Notes: a model not told the origin generated them from the letters alone. Numbered from the stretch's first letter, positions 1-8,868 are shown. The stretch: 64,000 bases of DNA from an uncultured Bacilli bacterium (GCA_934168275.1 CAKPNA010000006.1:17859-81858); one strand, 5' to 3'. Made by a program: numbers and translations.

Positions 1-150
1 AAATTTAAGAAAAAAGAAGTAAATACGAGGAACATTCCGGAATATTATAATTGAAGGGATATATTTTATAATATTCAAATATGGGAAGATATAAAAATGA
101 AATGTCCGAAAAAATCGGACAATTGAAATTGAAAATAGCACTGATAATGT
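1..150 (+). pseudogene. Truncated partial copy of the Bro-N/DinD-like gene
   Basis: This stretch repeats the leader and an internal piece of the intact gene at 329. Positions 1-80 match 231-310 almost base for base, after which the copy jumps (about position 95) to a part of the coding region equivalent to about 487-560. Read in frame, the remnant gives EMSEKIGQLKLK, which lines up with the VTNCDQLKLK segment of the intact protein. Most of the 5' coding region is deleted and similarity fades after about position 147. It is probably the relic of a tandem duplication. The window starts inside it, so its left extent is unknown. Confidence 0.6.
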
Positions 151-230
151 TGTATGATATAATAAACTAAATGAAAAAATAATTTTAAGACGATTACGAA
201 TCGTTATGCAAAACGTTTAAATAATTAATT

Positions 231-310
231 TAATTTTAAGAAAAAAGAAGTAAATACGAGGAACCTTCCGGAATATTATAATTGAAGGGATATAATTTTA
301 TAATATTCAA
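231..310 (+). promoter_or_regulatory. Duplicated leader/promoter of the Bro-N gene
   Basis: The segment holds a GAAGTAAATACGAGGAAC block, a TTCCGGAA palindrome and a TATTATAAT box serving as a plausible -10, about 40 bases before the ATG. The same arrangement is at 1-80, and a shortened relative (GAAGTAAAT ... CGGAATATTATAATT) precedes dnaG at 9994-10027. No good -35 is visible. A shared promoter type or operator is inferred from the three copies. Confidence 0.45.
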
Positions 311-328
311 ATAGAGGAAGGTGTTGGA

Positions 329-1174
329 ATGAGGCAAGATAAAATGCATTTAATTAATAAGATATTTAATAATGAAACTATTAGAACTATATGGGATAAG
401 GAAGAAGAAAAATACTATATTAGTGTTGTTGATATAGTAGGGGTAATTTCAGGAAGTGATAGACCAAGAAAATATTGGAATGACATAAAAAACAAGTTAA
501 AAGAAGAAGGAAATGAAACGGTCACAAATTGTGACCAGTTGAAATTGAAAGCAGCTGATGGTAAATATAGATTAACAGATGTTGTCGATATTGAAGGTAT
601 GTTTAGATTAATTGAGTCTATTCCAAGTAAAAATGCTGAGCCTATAAAACAATGGTTAGCGAAATTAGGAAAAGAAAGAATAGATGATATATTTAATCCT
701 TCACTAGCAGCCCAAAGAGCAATAGATATATATCGAGCAAAAGGCTATGATGAAAAATGGATTGCTAAAAGATTAAAAGGAATTCAAGAAAGAAAAGAAT
801 TAACTGATATTTGGCAAGAAAGTGGTATAACTGAAGGCAAAGAATACGCCATATTAACTAATGAAATATATAAAGAATGGTCAGGAATGACTGCTAAAGA
901 ATATAAACAGTATAAAGGCCTTCGTAAGGAATCACTAAGAGATAATATGGATAATATCGAAATAATACTAGCTGACTTATCTGAAGAAACTGCGAAAAGA
1001 CTTGTTCAAAAACACAAACCTCAAGGTCTAGAACAAAACAAAGAAGTTGCTAGAATGGGTGGACACGCTGCCAAAGTTGCCCGAGAAGATATTGAAAAGA
1101 ATCTAGGGGAGGCAGTTATTACTAAACAAAATAGATTAGATTATGAATATGAAGAAACCATAAAATTAGATTAA
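329..1174 (+). CDS. Bro-N domain / DinD-like protein
   Basis: This 281-residue protein has the layout of the DinD/Bro-N family, related to phage antirepressors and to the E. coli DNA-damage-inducible protein D (about 274 residues). Residues 15-110 form the Bro-N-like domain (ISVVDIVGVISGSDRPRKYW, then FRLIESIP and EPIKQWLAKLG), and residues 115-281 form the DinD-type C-terminal part with RAKGYDEKWIAKR, KEYKQYKGLRKESLRDNM and a terminal VAREDIEKNLGE. The start is ATG with GAGGAAGG 9-14 bases upstream. Family members are chromosomal as often as prophage-borne, and no phage structural genes lie nearby. A role in the DNA damage response is inferred from DinD only. A perfect 17-base palindrome lies inside the gene at 520-536. 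The gene stands alone and is followed by a terminator. Confidence 0.8.
   Translation: MRQDKMHLINKIFNNETIRTIWDKEEEKYYISVVDIVGVISGSDRPRKYWNDIKNKLKEEGNETVTNCDQLKLKAADGKYRLTDVVDIEGMFRLIESIPSKNAEPIKQWLAKLGKERIDDIFNPSLAAQRAIDIYRAKGYDEKWIAKRLKGIQERKELTDIWQESGITEGKEYAILTNEIYKEWSGMTAKEYKQYKGLRKESLRDNMDNIEIILADLSEETAKRLVQKHKPQGLEQNKEVARMGGHAAKVAREDIEKNLGEAVITKQNRLDYEYEETIKLD
520..536 (+). repeat. Perfect palindrome inside the Bro-N gene
   Basis: GGTCACAAATTGTGACC is an exact inverted repeat with a one-base centre, within the coding sequence. At the equivalent place in the decayed copy (103-121) there is a different inverted repeat, TGTCCGA-N5-TCGGACA. The dyad is kept although the sequence and the encoded residues differ. 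Confidence 0.7.
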
Positions 1175-1199
1175 CCCAAAGAAGTAAAAGAAAATAGCT

Positions 1200-1240
1200 A
1201 ATTATAGAGTGATTTTATAATTCTTTTTTTCTTGATATTT
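1200..1240 (+). terminator. Rho-independent terminator after Bro-N gene
   Basis: AATTATA pairs with TATAATT across an eight-base loop and is followed by a run of seven T. Confidence 0.6.
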
Positions 1241-1284
1241 ATGATTAATTGTGATAATATATTAGGCAAATTGGAGGGGTTTGG

Positions 1285-2175
1285 ATGAAAACTATTGATA
1301 TTTCTAAAAGAAAATTTTCTAATTTACAACCATTAATATTATCTAATAAAATTGTTAATACAGAAGCAGTTATTTATCATTTTAGATATAGTAGTGATTA
1401 TGATGGAGTATTAAAAAAACTTTATTTATCATCTGGTAATGTTTTTGCAAGCAAATTATATACAATAGAGATGCTTAATTATTATAGAGATATTTTACCA
1501 GAAAGTTTTGTTATTCCAGATGCACTAGTTAGTGTTAGGGGTGAAATAGTTGGGTTTTGTATGCCTAAGGTAATGGGCGATAATTTAAGCGTTTTACTTA
1601 GTGATGATAATGTTGATTATAGGGAACAATTATTTTATTTAAAATGTGTTGGCGAAGAAATAGAAAAACTAAATAATATTAGAAAGTATTCTTGCTTAAA
1701 AGATATTTATTTTGGAGATTTACAAGAGTGTAACTTTGTTGTAGATAGAGATTCAAAAAAATTATTTGCCGTTGATTTAGATAGTTGTAAAATAAGTGGT
1801 AATGTAGCAATGGCATCTAGATATTTAAATCCTAAGGCATTACTTGATTCGACTATAAATAAGTACACTATAAATAAAGATGATAATGTTTTAGCTTATA
1901 TTATTCCAACAAGTAATAGTGATTTATATTGTTATAATATTATGGTTTTAAATTACTTATATGGTGATAATATAAATAATTTAAGTGAATCGGCTTTTTA
2001 TGATTATTTAAATTATTTAAGATATATTGGAATAGATTATAATTTGCTAGATAGTTTTAGTAAATTAGTGAAATATAAAGATAATGATAATATTAGTTGT
2101 TATTTAGATTCTCTTAGTAGAGAAAATATTTGTAGGGCCAAGGGTCATGTATATAGAAGAGTTTTGGGGAAATAG
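1285..2175 (+). CDS. Protein-kinase-like fold protein, function unknown
   Basis: This 296-residue protein looks like a divergent small-molecule or protein kinase. A likely ATP-binding lysine lies in VLKKLYL (about residue 44), a possible hinge in GFCMPKV (about 91-97), a catalytic-loop-like FGDLQECNFVV at about 143-153 that resembles the GDLxxxN motif, and a metal-binding-like AVDLDSCK at about 161-168. The C-terminal 100 residues match nothing I recognise. The start is ATG with a strong GGAGGGG site. A promoter TTGATA-N17-TAATAT lies at about 1233-1261. The gene is alone between the Bro-N terminator and the alaS T-box. The substrate is unknown; the kinase-like call rests on motif spacing only. 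Confidence 0.5.
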   Translation: MKTIDISKRKFSNLQPLILSNKIVNTEAVIYHFRYSSDYDGVLKKLYLSSGNVFASKLYTIEMLNYYRDILPESFVIPDALVSVRGEIVGFCMPKVMGDNLSVLLSDDNVDYREQLFYLKCVGEEIEKLNNIRKYSCLKDIYFGDLQECNFVVDRDSKKLFAVDLDSCKISGNVAMASRYLNPKALLDSTINKYTINKDDNVLAYIIPTSNSDLYCYNIMVLNYLYGDNINNLSESAFYDYLNYLRYIGIDYNLLDSFSKLVKYKDNDNISCYLDSLSRENICRAKGHVYRRVLGK

Positions 2176-2264
2176 ATTTCAAAAATTTTTATCTCGAGAA
2201 AATAAAAAATAGTATTGTATCTATAAAAATATTATGTTATAATCTAATTGTTATTAAAATTACA

Positions 2265-2455
2265 TAGAAGATGAGTAAATTAATAAGTAATTAATAGAGA
2301 ACTTATGGTTGGTGGAAATAAGTAATTACCTTAATTGAAGCTACTTTTATAAATGCAACTAATACTTGCCGGGTAATACCGTTATCTAAATTAAGTTAAA
2401 TAAAGGATGGTACCGTCTATTAAGACTCCTTAGTAGTACTATTCTTTTTTATTAT
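2265..2455 (+). promoter_or_regulatory. T-box riboswitch (Ala) of alaS
   Basis: The leader has the T-box order. A GGTTGGTGG stretch belongs to the stem I region, and GAAGCTAC at 2337-2344 contains the specifier GCT (alanine) at 2340-2342. The T-box core GGATGGTACCGTC is at 2405-2417. GGATGGTAC (2405-2413) pairs completely, counting G-U, with GTACTATTC (2436-2444) and is followed by six T, giving the terminator that competes with the antiterminator. Uncharged tRNA-Ala would be expected to favour read-through into alaS. Confidence 0.9.
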
Positions 2456-2472
2456 TATGAAAGGGTGATAAA

Positions 2473-5178
2473 ATGAAAAAATTAACAGGAGAACAAATAA
2501 TTAGAACCTATATTGAATTCTTTAAAGAAAGAGGACATACGGAAATAGAAAGTAGTAGTTTAATACCTCATGATGATCCATCAGTATTATGGATAAACGC
2601 TGGTGTTACACCACTAAAAAAATACTTTGATGGCACTGCTGTACCTACTAATAGAAGACTTACTAGTTGTCAAAAATGTATTAGAACAGGTGATATTGAA
2701 AGTGTTGGTAAAACAGCAAGACACCATACGTTCTTCCAAATGTTAGGTAATTTCTCAGTAGGAGATTACTTTAGAACAGAAGCTATAACATGGGCATACG
2801 AATTACTAACTAGTAAAAAATATTTTGATATTCCTAAAAGTAAACTATATGTAACTGTCTATCCAGAAGATAAAGAAACATATGATTTATGGGTAAAACT
2901 AGGTATTGATGAAAGTCATATCGTTAAACTAGAAAATAACTTTTGGGAAATAGGTGAAGGACCAAGCGGACCGGATAGTGAAATATTCTATGACCGTGGA
3001 TCAAAGTATGATAAAGAAAAATTAGGTATTAAATTATTAGAAAATGAAATAGAAAACGATCGATATATTGAAATATGGAACAATGTCTTTAGTCAATATA
3101 ATGCCAAAGAAGGAGTAGAAAGAAGTAAATACGAAGAATTACCAAGTAAAAATATTGATACCGGTATGGGTGTTGAAAGAATGGCTTGTATCTTACAAGA
3201 AACCGAAACTAACTATGAAACTGACTTATTCATGCCAATTATGGATGAAATATCTGAAATATGCCAAATCAAGTATCAAGGTCAAATGGAATTTAAAGTA
3301 ATTGCTGACCATATTAGAACAATAACATTTGCTATCTCCGATGGTGCTAGTTTTGAAAACTATGGTCGTGGCTATGTCCTAAGAAGATTATTAAGAAGAG
3401 CAGTTCGCATGGGAAGAAAACTAAATATTAACCATACCTTTATGGATAGATTAGTAGATGTTGTTGTAGACAAATATATGAGCATTTATCCAGAACTAGC
3501 ACAAAATAGAAACAGAATTAAAGAATTAGTAGTTAAAGAAGAGGAATTATTTCAAAAGACTTTACTACAAGGTGAGAAAAGACTAGAAACTATCTTTAAG
3601 ACTAACAAAAAAAGAATTATATCAGGTGCTGATGCTTTCAAATTATATGATACTTATGGCTTCCCAGTTGAATTAACTGAGGAATATGCCACAGAAAATA
3701 ACTTTATCGTTGATACTGAAGGCTTCAAGAAATATATGGATGCCCAAAAAGAACAAGCAAGATTAAATAGAAAAGTTGATAATTCTATGAATATGCAAAA
3801 TGAATTATTACTTAACTATAAAAAAGAATCTAAATTTGTTGGCTATGAAAAACTAGGTGTTAAAACAAAAGTCTTAGATATTATTAAAAATAACAAACTA
3901 GTTGAAAGAAGTAATACTGAGTGCTATATCTTCCTAGAAGAAAACCCATTCTATGCTGAAAGTGGCGGTCAAGTAAGCGATAAAGGATATTTAAAAAATG
4001 ATGATTGTAAACTAGAGGTCTTAGACGTTATCAAATGTCCCAATAAACAACATTTACTTCATGTTAAAGTCTTAGAAGGTGAAGTAGTAGCAGGTGCTGA
4101 AATTCTTACTCATGTATTACAAGATGTCCGAGAAGCTACTTGTCGAAATCATAGTTCTACGCACTTAATTCAAAAAACATTACAAGAATTATTAGGAAGT
4201 TCCGTTCATCAAGCCGGATCAAAAGTAGATGAAAACACCTTCAGATTTGACTTTAATTATCATGGCAGACTATCTGATGAATTAATAGTTAAAGTAGAAG
4301 AAGAAGCCAATAAAAAAGTAGCTGCTGCCGTAGATGCTAAAATATCATATATGGATATTGAAGACGCTAAAAAACTAGGTGCTATGGCTCTATTTGAAGA
4401 TAAGTATGAAAAAGTAGTAAGGGTAGTTCAGTTAGGAGATTCCATCGAACTATGTGGAGGAACTCACGTAAATAATACTAAAGATATTGGCAGAATTGCT
4501 ATACTAAGTGTTGAAAACAAAGGCGCTGATACCTTTAGATTAGAAGGTACTACTAAAGATAAAATAAAAGATAAAATAATTGAATTATTAGTACCTTATC
4601 AAGAAGAAGTTAATAAGCTATTAGATAAATGTAATAAACTAGTCGCTAAAGCTAAAGAAGAAGGAATTGACTTAAACTTTAACTTTGAATTTGCTGATAT
4701 TGACTACCAAGGATATCAAGATATTGTAAATTATAAACAAGAAATAGAAAGATTAAAACAAACTGCTAAAGAACTAGATAAAGAATATCAAAATAATTTA
4801 GCTAAAAAGTCATTAAGTGACTTAACAGAATTTAAAAATCTACTAGAAGAAGTTAACGGATATAATATTTTAATTGGCCTATGTAAAAACTATGATGTAT
4901 CTATATTAAAACAAGTAATAGATAGCCTAAGTAATACATATCCTAACAGTTTTATCTTACTTGCTAACGTTAAAGATAGCAGTATGAACATCTTTGCTAA
5001 ATCAACAATTGATAATGATAACATTCACTGTGGTAATATTGTTAAAGAAATATCTTCATCATTAGGAGGTAATGGTGGTGGAAATGCCAAATTTGCCCAA
5101 GGTGGAGCTACTAAAACTGATAATCTAAAAGATATCTTAGCAAATTATAAAGCTAAAATAGTTGAAATCTTAAAATAG
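2473..5178 (+). CDS. alaS: Alanine-tRNA ligase
   Basis: The product charges tRNA-Ala in the cytoplasm. At 901 residues it is a little longer than the usual ~875. The N-terminal class II catalytic domain shows TSCQKCIRTGDIESVG and HHTFFQMLGNFSVGDYF. The editing domain carries the zinc motif HSSTH (560-564) with C661 and H665 in CGGTH. The C-terminal part has a coiled-coil-like stretch at about 690-780 and a DHHA1-type domain ending in GGNGGGNAKFAQGG. All core motifs are present, so the enzyme should be active. The start is ATG with GAAAGGGTGAT ahead of it. It is transcribed alone behind an alanine T-box and ends in a strong terminator that contains its stop codon. Confidence 0.98.
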   Translation: MKKLTGEQIIRTYIEFFKERGHTEIESSSLIPHDDPSVLWINAGVTPLKKYFDGTAVPTNRRLTSCQKCIRTGDIESVGKTARHHTFFQMLGNFSVGDYFRTEAITWAYELLTSKKYFDIPKSKLYVTVYPEDKETYDLWVKLGIDESHIVKLENNFWEIGEGPSGPDSEIFYDRGSKYDKEKLGIKLLENEIENDRYIEIWNNVFSQYNAKEGVERSKYEELPSKNIDTGMGVERMACILQETETNYETDLFMPIMDEISEICQIKYQGQMEFKVIADHIRTITFAISDGASFENYGRGYVLRRLLRRAVRMGRKLNINHTFMDRLVDVVVDKYMSIYPELAQNRNRIKELVVKEEELFQKTLLQGEKRLETIFKTNKKRIISGADAFKLYDTYGFPVELTEEYATENNFIVDTEGFKKYMDAQKEQARLNRKVDNSMNMQNELLLNYKKESKFVGYEKLGVKTKVLDIIKNNKLVERSNTECYIFLEENPFYAESGGQVSDKGYLKNDDCKLEVLDVIKCPNKQHLLHVKVLEGEVVAGAEILTHVLQDVREATCRNHSSTHLIQKTLQELLGSSVHQAGSKVDENTFRFDFNYHGRLSDELIVKVEEEANKKVAAAVDAKISYMDIEDAKKLGAMALFEDKYEKVVRVVQLGDSIELCGGTHVNNTKDIGRIAILSVENKGADTFRLEGTTKDKIKDKIIELLVPYQEEVNKLLDKCNKLVAKAKEEGIDLNFNFEFADIDYQGYQDIVNYKQEIERLKQTAKELDKEYQNNLAKKSLSDLTEFKNLLEEVNGYNILIGLCKNYDVSILKQVIDSLSNTYPNSFILLANVKDSSMNIFAKSTIDNDNIHCGNIVKEISSSLGGNGGGNAKFAQGGATKTDNLKDILANYKAKIVEILK

Positions 5179-5201
5179 TGTTCGAAAGAATGCTATTTTT
5201 T
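5173..5201 (+). terminator. alaS terminator
   Basis: An 11-bp stem (AAATAGTGTTC with GAATGCTATTT, using G-U pairs) closes a GAAA tetraloop and is followed by a T run. The alaS stop codon lies in the left arm. Confidence 0.85.
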
Positions 5202-5262
5202 GTAATAATATATAATTATTAAATAAAAAATGATACAATGTAGATATAAAGTGAGTGATTAC

Positions 5263-5922
5263 ATGAAAAAAATATTATTAGTAGAAGACGACATTACTAT
5301 TCATAATTTAATTAAAGAACTTTTGTTAAATGAAGGATATTCAGTTATTGAAGCTTATTCCGGTACAGAAGCCCTTATCTTATTAGAGCGTGAAAGTGTT
5401 AATCTAATTCTCTTAGATTTAATGTTACCCGGAATTAATGGTGAAGAAATTATAAAAAAGTATAACCACATTCCAATTATCGTTATAAGTGCTAAAACAG
5501 CTATTGAAGATAAAGTAAGTAATCTATTAAATGGCGCTGAAGATTATATAACTAAACCATTCAATAATGATGAATTACTAGCGCGAATAAAAATAAGACT
5601 ACGACCAAGTAAAAATATTAACAATGAATTAATATATAAAGAATTACACTTATTAGATGACAAACGAACATTATATATAAACAAAAATAAAGTAAATCTA
5701 ACTAAAACAGAATATGCCATCTTAAAACAATTAATGATTTATCAAAAAGAAGTAATATCTAAAAGCAAATTATTAAATTTAATTTGTATTGATACACCAG
5801 ATTGTGACGAGAACTCCCTAAAAGTACATATAAGTAATTTAAATAAAAAAATCTCTAAGTATACTAATATCAAATATATAGAATCTGTTTGGGGAATTGG
5901 TTATAAATTATCTATAGAATAA
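5263..5922 (+). CDS. OmpR-family response regulator
   Basis: This 219-residue regulator has a receiver domain (about 1-115) with the acidic pair EDD near the N terminus, phospho-acceptor D52 in LILLDLMLP, and the KPF lysine. A winged-helix DNA-binding domain follows (about 130-219) with LTKTEYAILKQLM and WGIGYKL. I chose the ATG at 5263 because MKKILLVEDD is the canonical beginning and GTGAGTGAT sits just before it; a longer frame to 5230 has no ribosome site. It opens a module of regulator, ABC ATPase, ABC permease and histidine kinase, an order typical of peptide-antibiotic sensing and resistance or lantibiotic immunity loci. Its likely binding site is the CTTAAC array immediately downstream. 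Confidence 0.93.
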   Translation: MKKILLVEDDITIHNLIKELLLNEGYSVIEAYSGTEALILLERESVNLILLDLMLPGINGEEIIKKYNHIPIIVISAKTAIEDKVSNLLNGAEDYITKPFNNDELLARIKIRLRPSKNINNELIYKELHLLDDKRTLYINKNKVNLTKTEYAILKQLMIYQKEVISKSKLLNLICIDTPDCDENSLKVHISNLNKKISKYTNIKYIESVWGIGYKLSIE

Positions 5923-5924
5923 AT

Positions 5925-5980
5925 CTTAACCAAATCTTAACTTTTTCTTAACTATTATCTTAACTATTTATTGTTAAGAT
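5925..5980 (+). promoter_or_regulatory. Tandem CTTAAC operator and promoter
   Basis: CTTAAC occurs at 5925, 5936, 5947 and 5959, that is every 11, 11 and 12 bases, and an inverted copy GTTAAG is at 5973-5978. A weak -10 (TAAGAT, 5975-5980) overlaps the last copy, and no good -35 is present. Eleven-base direct repeats on one helix face are the usual target of OmpR/PhoB-type regulators, so this is probably where the adjacent regulator activates the transporter genes. Confidence 0.75.
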
Positions 5981-6004
5981 ATATACAGAGAGGAGAAATA
6001 TAGA

Positions 6005-6916
6005 ATGGAATATATATTAGAAACTAATAATCTAACAAAAAAGTATGGCAAATTTCAAGTATTGACAGATATTAATATGCATATTCCTAAAAATGCTATT
6101 TACGGACTCATTGGTAAGAATGGTGCTGGTAAAACAACATTAATAAGAATCATAACCGGCTTACAAAGACCAACAAGTGGAACATACTCTATCTACAATA
6201 CTGCTTATAATAATAAAATGGTTTTAAAAGAAAGAAATAGAATTAGTGCCATTATTGAGTCTCCAGCCATATACTCGAACCTATCAGCTAAAGATAATTT
6301 AATAGAGCAATACAAAATAATTGGCCGACCAATCGATGAAGAAATAGATAAAATATTAGAACTAGTCGGACTAAACAATACTGGAAAAAAACTAGCTAGA
6401 TATTTTTCACTAGGAATGCGTCAAAGACTTGGAATAGCCATTTCTTTATGCTCTAATCCTGACTTTCTAATTTTAGATGAACCAATAAACGGACTAGATC
6501 CTGAAGGAATTATTGACATTAGAGAATTACTATTAAAACTAAACAATAATGGAATAACTATCTTAATTTCAAGTCATTACCTCGATGAATTATCAAAGAT
6601 TGCTACTTACTATGGCTTTGTTCACAATGGTAAAATTGTAAAAGAAATAAGTGCTAACGATTTAGCAAAAAGTATGCGTAAAAGAATAGAAGTAAAAGTA
6701 AATGAAGTAAAAGATTTAGTAAAATATCTAGAATTAAATAATATATCATATGAAGTAATTAATGATAATACCATCTATATTTATGGCAAGATAAACTTAT
6801 CCGATATTATTTTAAAATTATCTAAAACAAACTGTATAGTTGAAAGTATTACTGAACACGAAGAAACTCTAGAAAATTACTATATGAACTTAATAGGAGG
6901 GCACAATAATGAATAA
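6005..6916 (+). CDS. ABC transporter ATP-binding protein (BcrA/lantibiotic-immunity type)
   Basis: This 303-residue ATPase would energise export or removal of a hydrophobic compound or peptide with the permease encoded next. It has Walker A (GKNGAGKTT, about residues 37-45), a signature motif written FSLGMRQRLG, Walker B with LILDEPINGLDP, and an H-loop in ISSHYLDEL. The C-terminal ~90 residues form the accessory region common in BcrA-like and lantibiotic immunity ATPases. The start ATG follows GAGAGGAGAAATATAG. It overlaps the permease gene by eight bases, so the two are translationally coupled. The substrate cannot be read from the sequence. Confidence 0.92.
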   Translation: MEYILETNNLTKKYGKFQVLTDINMHIPKNAIYGLIGKNGAGKTTLIRIITGLQRPTSGTYSIYNTAYNNKMVLKERNRISAIIESPAIYSNLSAKDNLIEQYKIIGRPIDEEIDKILELVGLNNTGKKLARYFSLGMRQRLGIAISLCSNPDFLILDEPINGLDPEGIIDIRELLLKLNNNGITILISSHYLDELSKIATYYGFVHNGKIVKEISANDLAKSMRKRIEVKVNEVKDLVKYLELNNISYEVINDNTIYIYGKINLSDIILKLSKTNCIVESITEHEETLENYYMNLIGGHNNE

Positions 6917-7661
6917 ACTATTAAATGCCAGCTTCTATCGCCTTAAAAAAAGTCGTTGTTTTTGGACACTATTTATAATAATTGGCCTTCTAGGTATCTA
7001 TATGTATATAAATAATAATGGCCTTAATCCTAAAACGTGCGTAAATTGTGAAAATGAATTAGGTGAAGTATTCTTTAGTTTCTTACCATGGAATTGGATA
7101 ATCATGCCCATATTTATTAGTATATTTACCGGTAATGATTTCACAGATGGAACAATCAAAAATAAAATTATAGTAGGCCACTCCAGACTAAGTATTTATC
7201 TATCAAACTTATTAGTAAATATAATAGTAAGCTTTATATACAGTGCTATCTATATCATAACTACAGTAATTACTAGTCTAATACTTAAATATAGTATCAC
7301 TATACCAACTGATAAGTTTATCGGCTTATTAATAATTTCTATCTTTTTAAACATTAGTTTTTCAGCAATATTTACATTTATATCAATGATATGTCCTGGA
7401 AAATCATCAGGCACAATTTCTTTAGTAGTAGTCATTTGGTCAATAATAATCACAACCGGTCTTTTAAGTAAACTATCTAGCGCTACAGGAATCTACAAAA
7501 CACTGTATGAATGCATATTAAAACTAATCCCTTATGGCCAAGCAATTCAAATAAATGATTTAACAAATAATTATGGTGATTTCTTAATATATTCAATCGC
7601 ACTTATAATAATATTTAACTTTTATGGTATAATACTGTTTGATAGAAAAGAACTAAATTAG
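6909..7661 (+). CDS. ABC-2-type permease, partner of the upstream ATPase
   Basis: This 250-residue protein has about six membrane segments (for example around residues 17-34, 54-72, 98-125, 136-160, 168-188 and 222-243). The first extracytoplasmic loop contains two cysteines (KTCVNCENEL). Size and topology fit the permeases of bacitracin or lantibiotic immunity transporters. The GNDFTDGTIKNKIIVGHSR segment after the second helix matches the typical ABC-2 cytosolic coupling region. It overlaps the ATPase gene and is followed by the histidine kinase after 16 bases. Confidence 0.85.
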   Translation: MNKLLNASFYRLKKSRCFWTLFIIIGLLGIYMYINNNGLNPKTCVNCENELGEVFFSFLPWNWIIMPIFISIFTGNDFTDGTIKNKIIVGHSRLSIYLSNLLVNIIVSFIYSAIYIITTVITSLILKYSITIPTDKFIGLLIISIFLNISFSAIFTFISMICPGKSSGTISLVVVIWSIIITTGLLSKLSSATGIYKTLYECILKLIPYGQAIQINDLTNNYGDFLIYSIALIIIFNFYGIILFDRKELN

Positions 7662-7677
7662 AAAGGATTTGATTATA

Positions 7678-8562
7678 ATGAGTATATATATTATTTTTCT
7701 TATAATATCATTAGTACTCATTATAATCCTTTTAATTTACTATATCATCAGTATCAATATCTCAATAAAAGAAATAGAAGATAACCTAGATATAATTTTA
7801 AACAATGATACTAATAAGTTAATTACTATTTCTACTAATAATAAAAGGCTAAATAGATTAACAACTACCCTAAATACTAGCCTAAGAAAAATAAGAAGGT
7901 TAGAAATTACTTATAAAAATGGTAATAAAGAATTACAAGAATCAATAACTAATATATCCCATGATTTAAGAACCCCACTAACCGCTATAAAAGGTTATAT
8001 CGACTTAATAAAAAAAGAAAAAAGTAAAAAGAAAATAGTTGAATATTTAAAAATAATAGAAAACAAGACTGAAGATCTTGTAATTCTGACTGAACAACTA
8101 TACGATTATTCAAAAAGCTTAGATTTAAAAGATAATTTAAAAAAAGAAAAAGTATGTATAAACGATATTTTAGAAGATACCATCTTATCATACTATGCTC
8201 TAATAAAGAAAAAGGATCTTACACCAGAAATAAATATAACAGCTAAAAGAATATATCGAAAAATAGATAAAAACATGGCTATCCGTATTTTAGAAAATAT
8301 TATTTCTAATACAATCAAATATACTGATGAAGATATAAAAATAACTCTATTAGATAATGGCAAAATAATTATAAAGAATAAATCTCACGCACTAGATAAT
8401 ACTACAGTAAATAAAATGTTTGATAGATATTATACCATTGAAAGTGGTAGTAATACATCAGGAATAGGACTATCTATTGCTAAACAATTAGTAAAGATTA
8501 ATGGTGGTAAAATAACTGCTAAATATTCTCAGGGATATTTAATAGTAGAGTTAGAATTTTAA
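7678..8562 (+). CDS. Sensor histidine kinase
   Basis: This 294-residue kinase has one membrane helix (about 3-28) and no sizeable external sensor domain, so it may sense through the neighbouring transporter or within the membrane. The phospho-acceptor is H95 in ISHDLRTPLTAIKGYIDLI. The N box is LENIISNTIKYTD and the G box GIGLSIAKQLV. I place the start at ATG 7678 with GAAAGGATTTGAT upstream; a TTG nine bases earlier overlaps that site. It is the last gene of the module and presumably phosphorylates the response regulator at 5263. Confidence 0.92.
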   Translation: MSIYIIFLIISLVLIIILLIYYIISINISIKEIEDNLDIILNNDTNKLITISTNNKRLNRLTTTLNTSLRKIRRLEITYKNGNKELQESITNISHDLRTPLTAIKGYIDLIKKEKSKKKIVEYLKIIENKTEDLVILTEQLYDYSKSLDLKDNLKKEKVCINDILEDTILSYYALIKKKDLTPEINITAKRIYRKIDKNMAIRILENIISNTIKYTDEDIKITLLDNGKIIIKNKSHALDNTTVNKMFDRYYTIESGSNTSGIGLSIAKQLVKINGGKITAKYSQGYLIVELEF

Positions 8563-8619
8563 AAATTATTGTAAAGTTTAGTAAAAAAATGTTGATTTAT
8601 TTAGTTAATTTTATAGAAA

Positions 8620-8841
8620 GGCTAAATTAATTATGTTATATATAACAATGAGGCTGAAAGTATAAAATGATAAATTAGAAAGGATACCTTATATAGCGCG
8701 TTTTAATATGCATAAAATATCTAAAAAAGCATTGATGATATGAAGCAGATGTGGTATCAATCTATATCAATTGGTACTCAGGAAACTTTCGAAGCCTTGA
8801 GTCGTTATCAGAACTCTATGAAAAACTTCATAGAGTTTTTT
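8620..8841 (+). ncRNA. Possible structured RNA between the kinase and queA
   Basis: This gene-free stretch folds into several stems. GATACC pairs with GGTATC about 70 bases on, TATCAAT pairs with ATTGGTA, and ACTCA closes on TGAGT around a CTTTCGAAG hairpin. A clear terminator ends it at 8812-8841 (AACTCTATGAA, loop, TTCATAGAGTT, then T). I do not recognise it as a known riboswitch, SRP RNA or tmRNA. It may be a small RNA or a leader that ends before the queA promoter. No convincing promoter was found. Confidence 0.4.
8812..8841 (+). terminator. Terminator upstream of queA
   Basis: A perfect 11-bp stem AACTCTATGAA/TTCATAGAGTT with a four-base loop is followed by T residues. Confidence 0.85.
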
Positions 8842-8868
8842 CATATCCAACAAATAATGACAAAAAAA

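Noticed and set aside
329..1174. A prophage, because of the Bro-N antirepressor-like gene
   Set aside because: No integrase, capsid, terminase, lysis or other phage genes are nearby, and DinD-type genes are common in chromosomes.
8620..8841. A preQ1 riboswitch controlling queA
   Set aside because: No preQ1-I or preQ1-II core was recognised, and a promoter for queA lies after the terminator.
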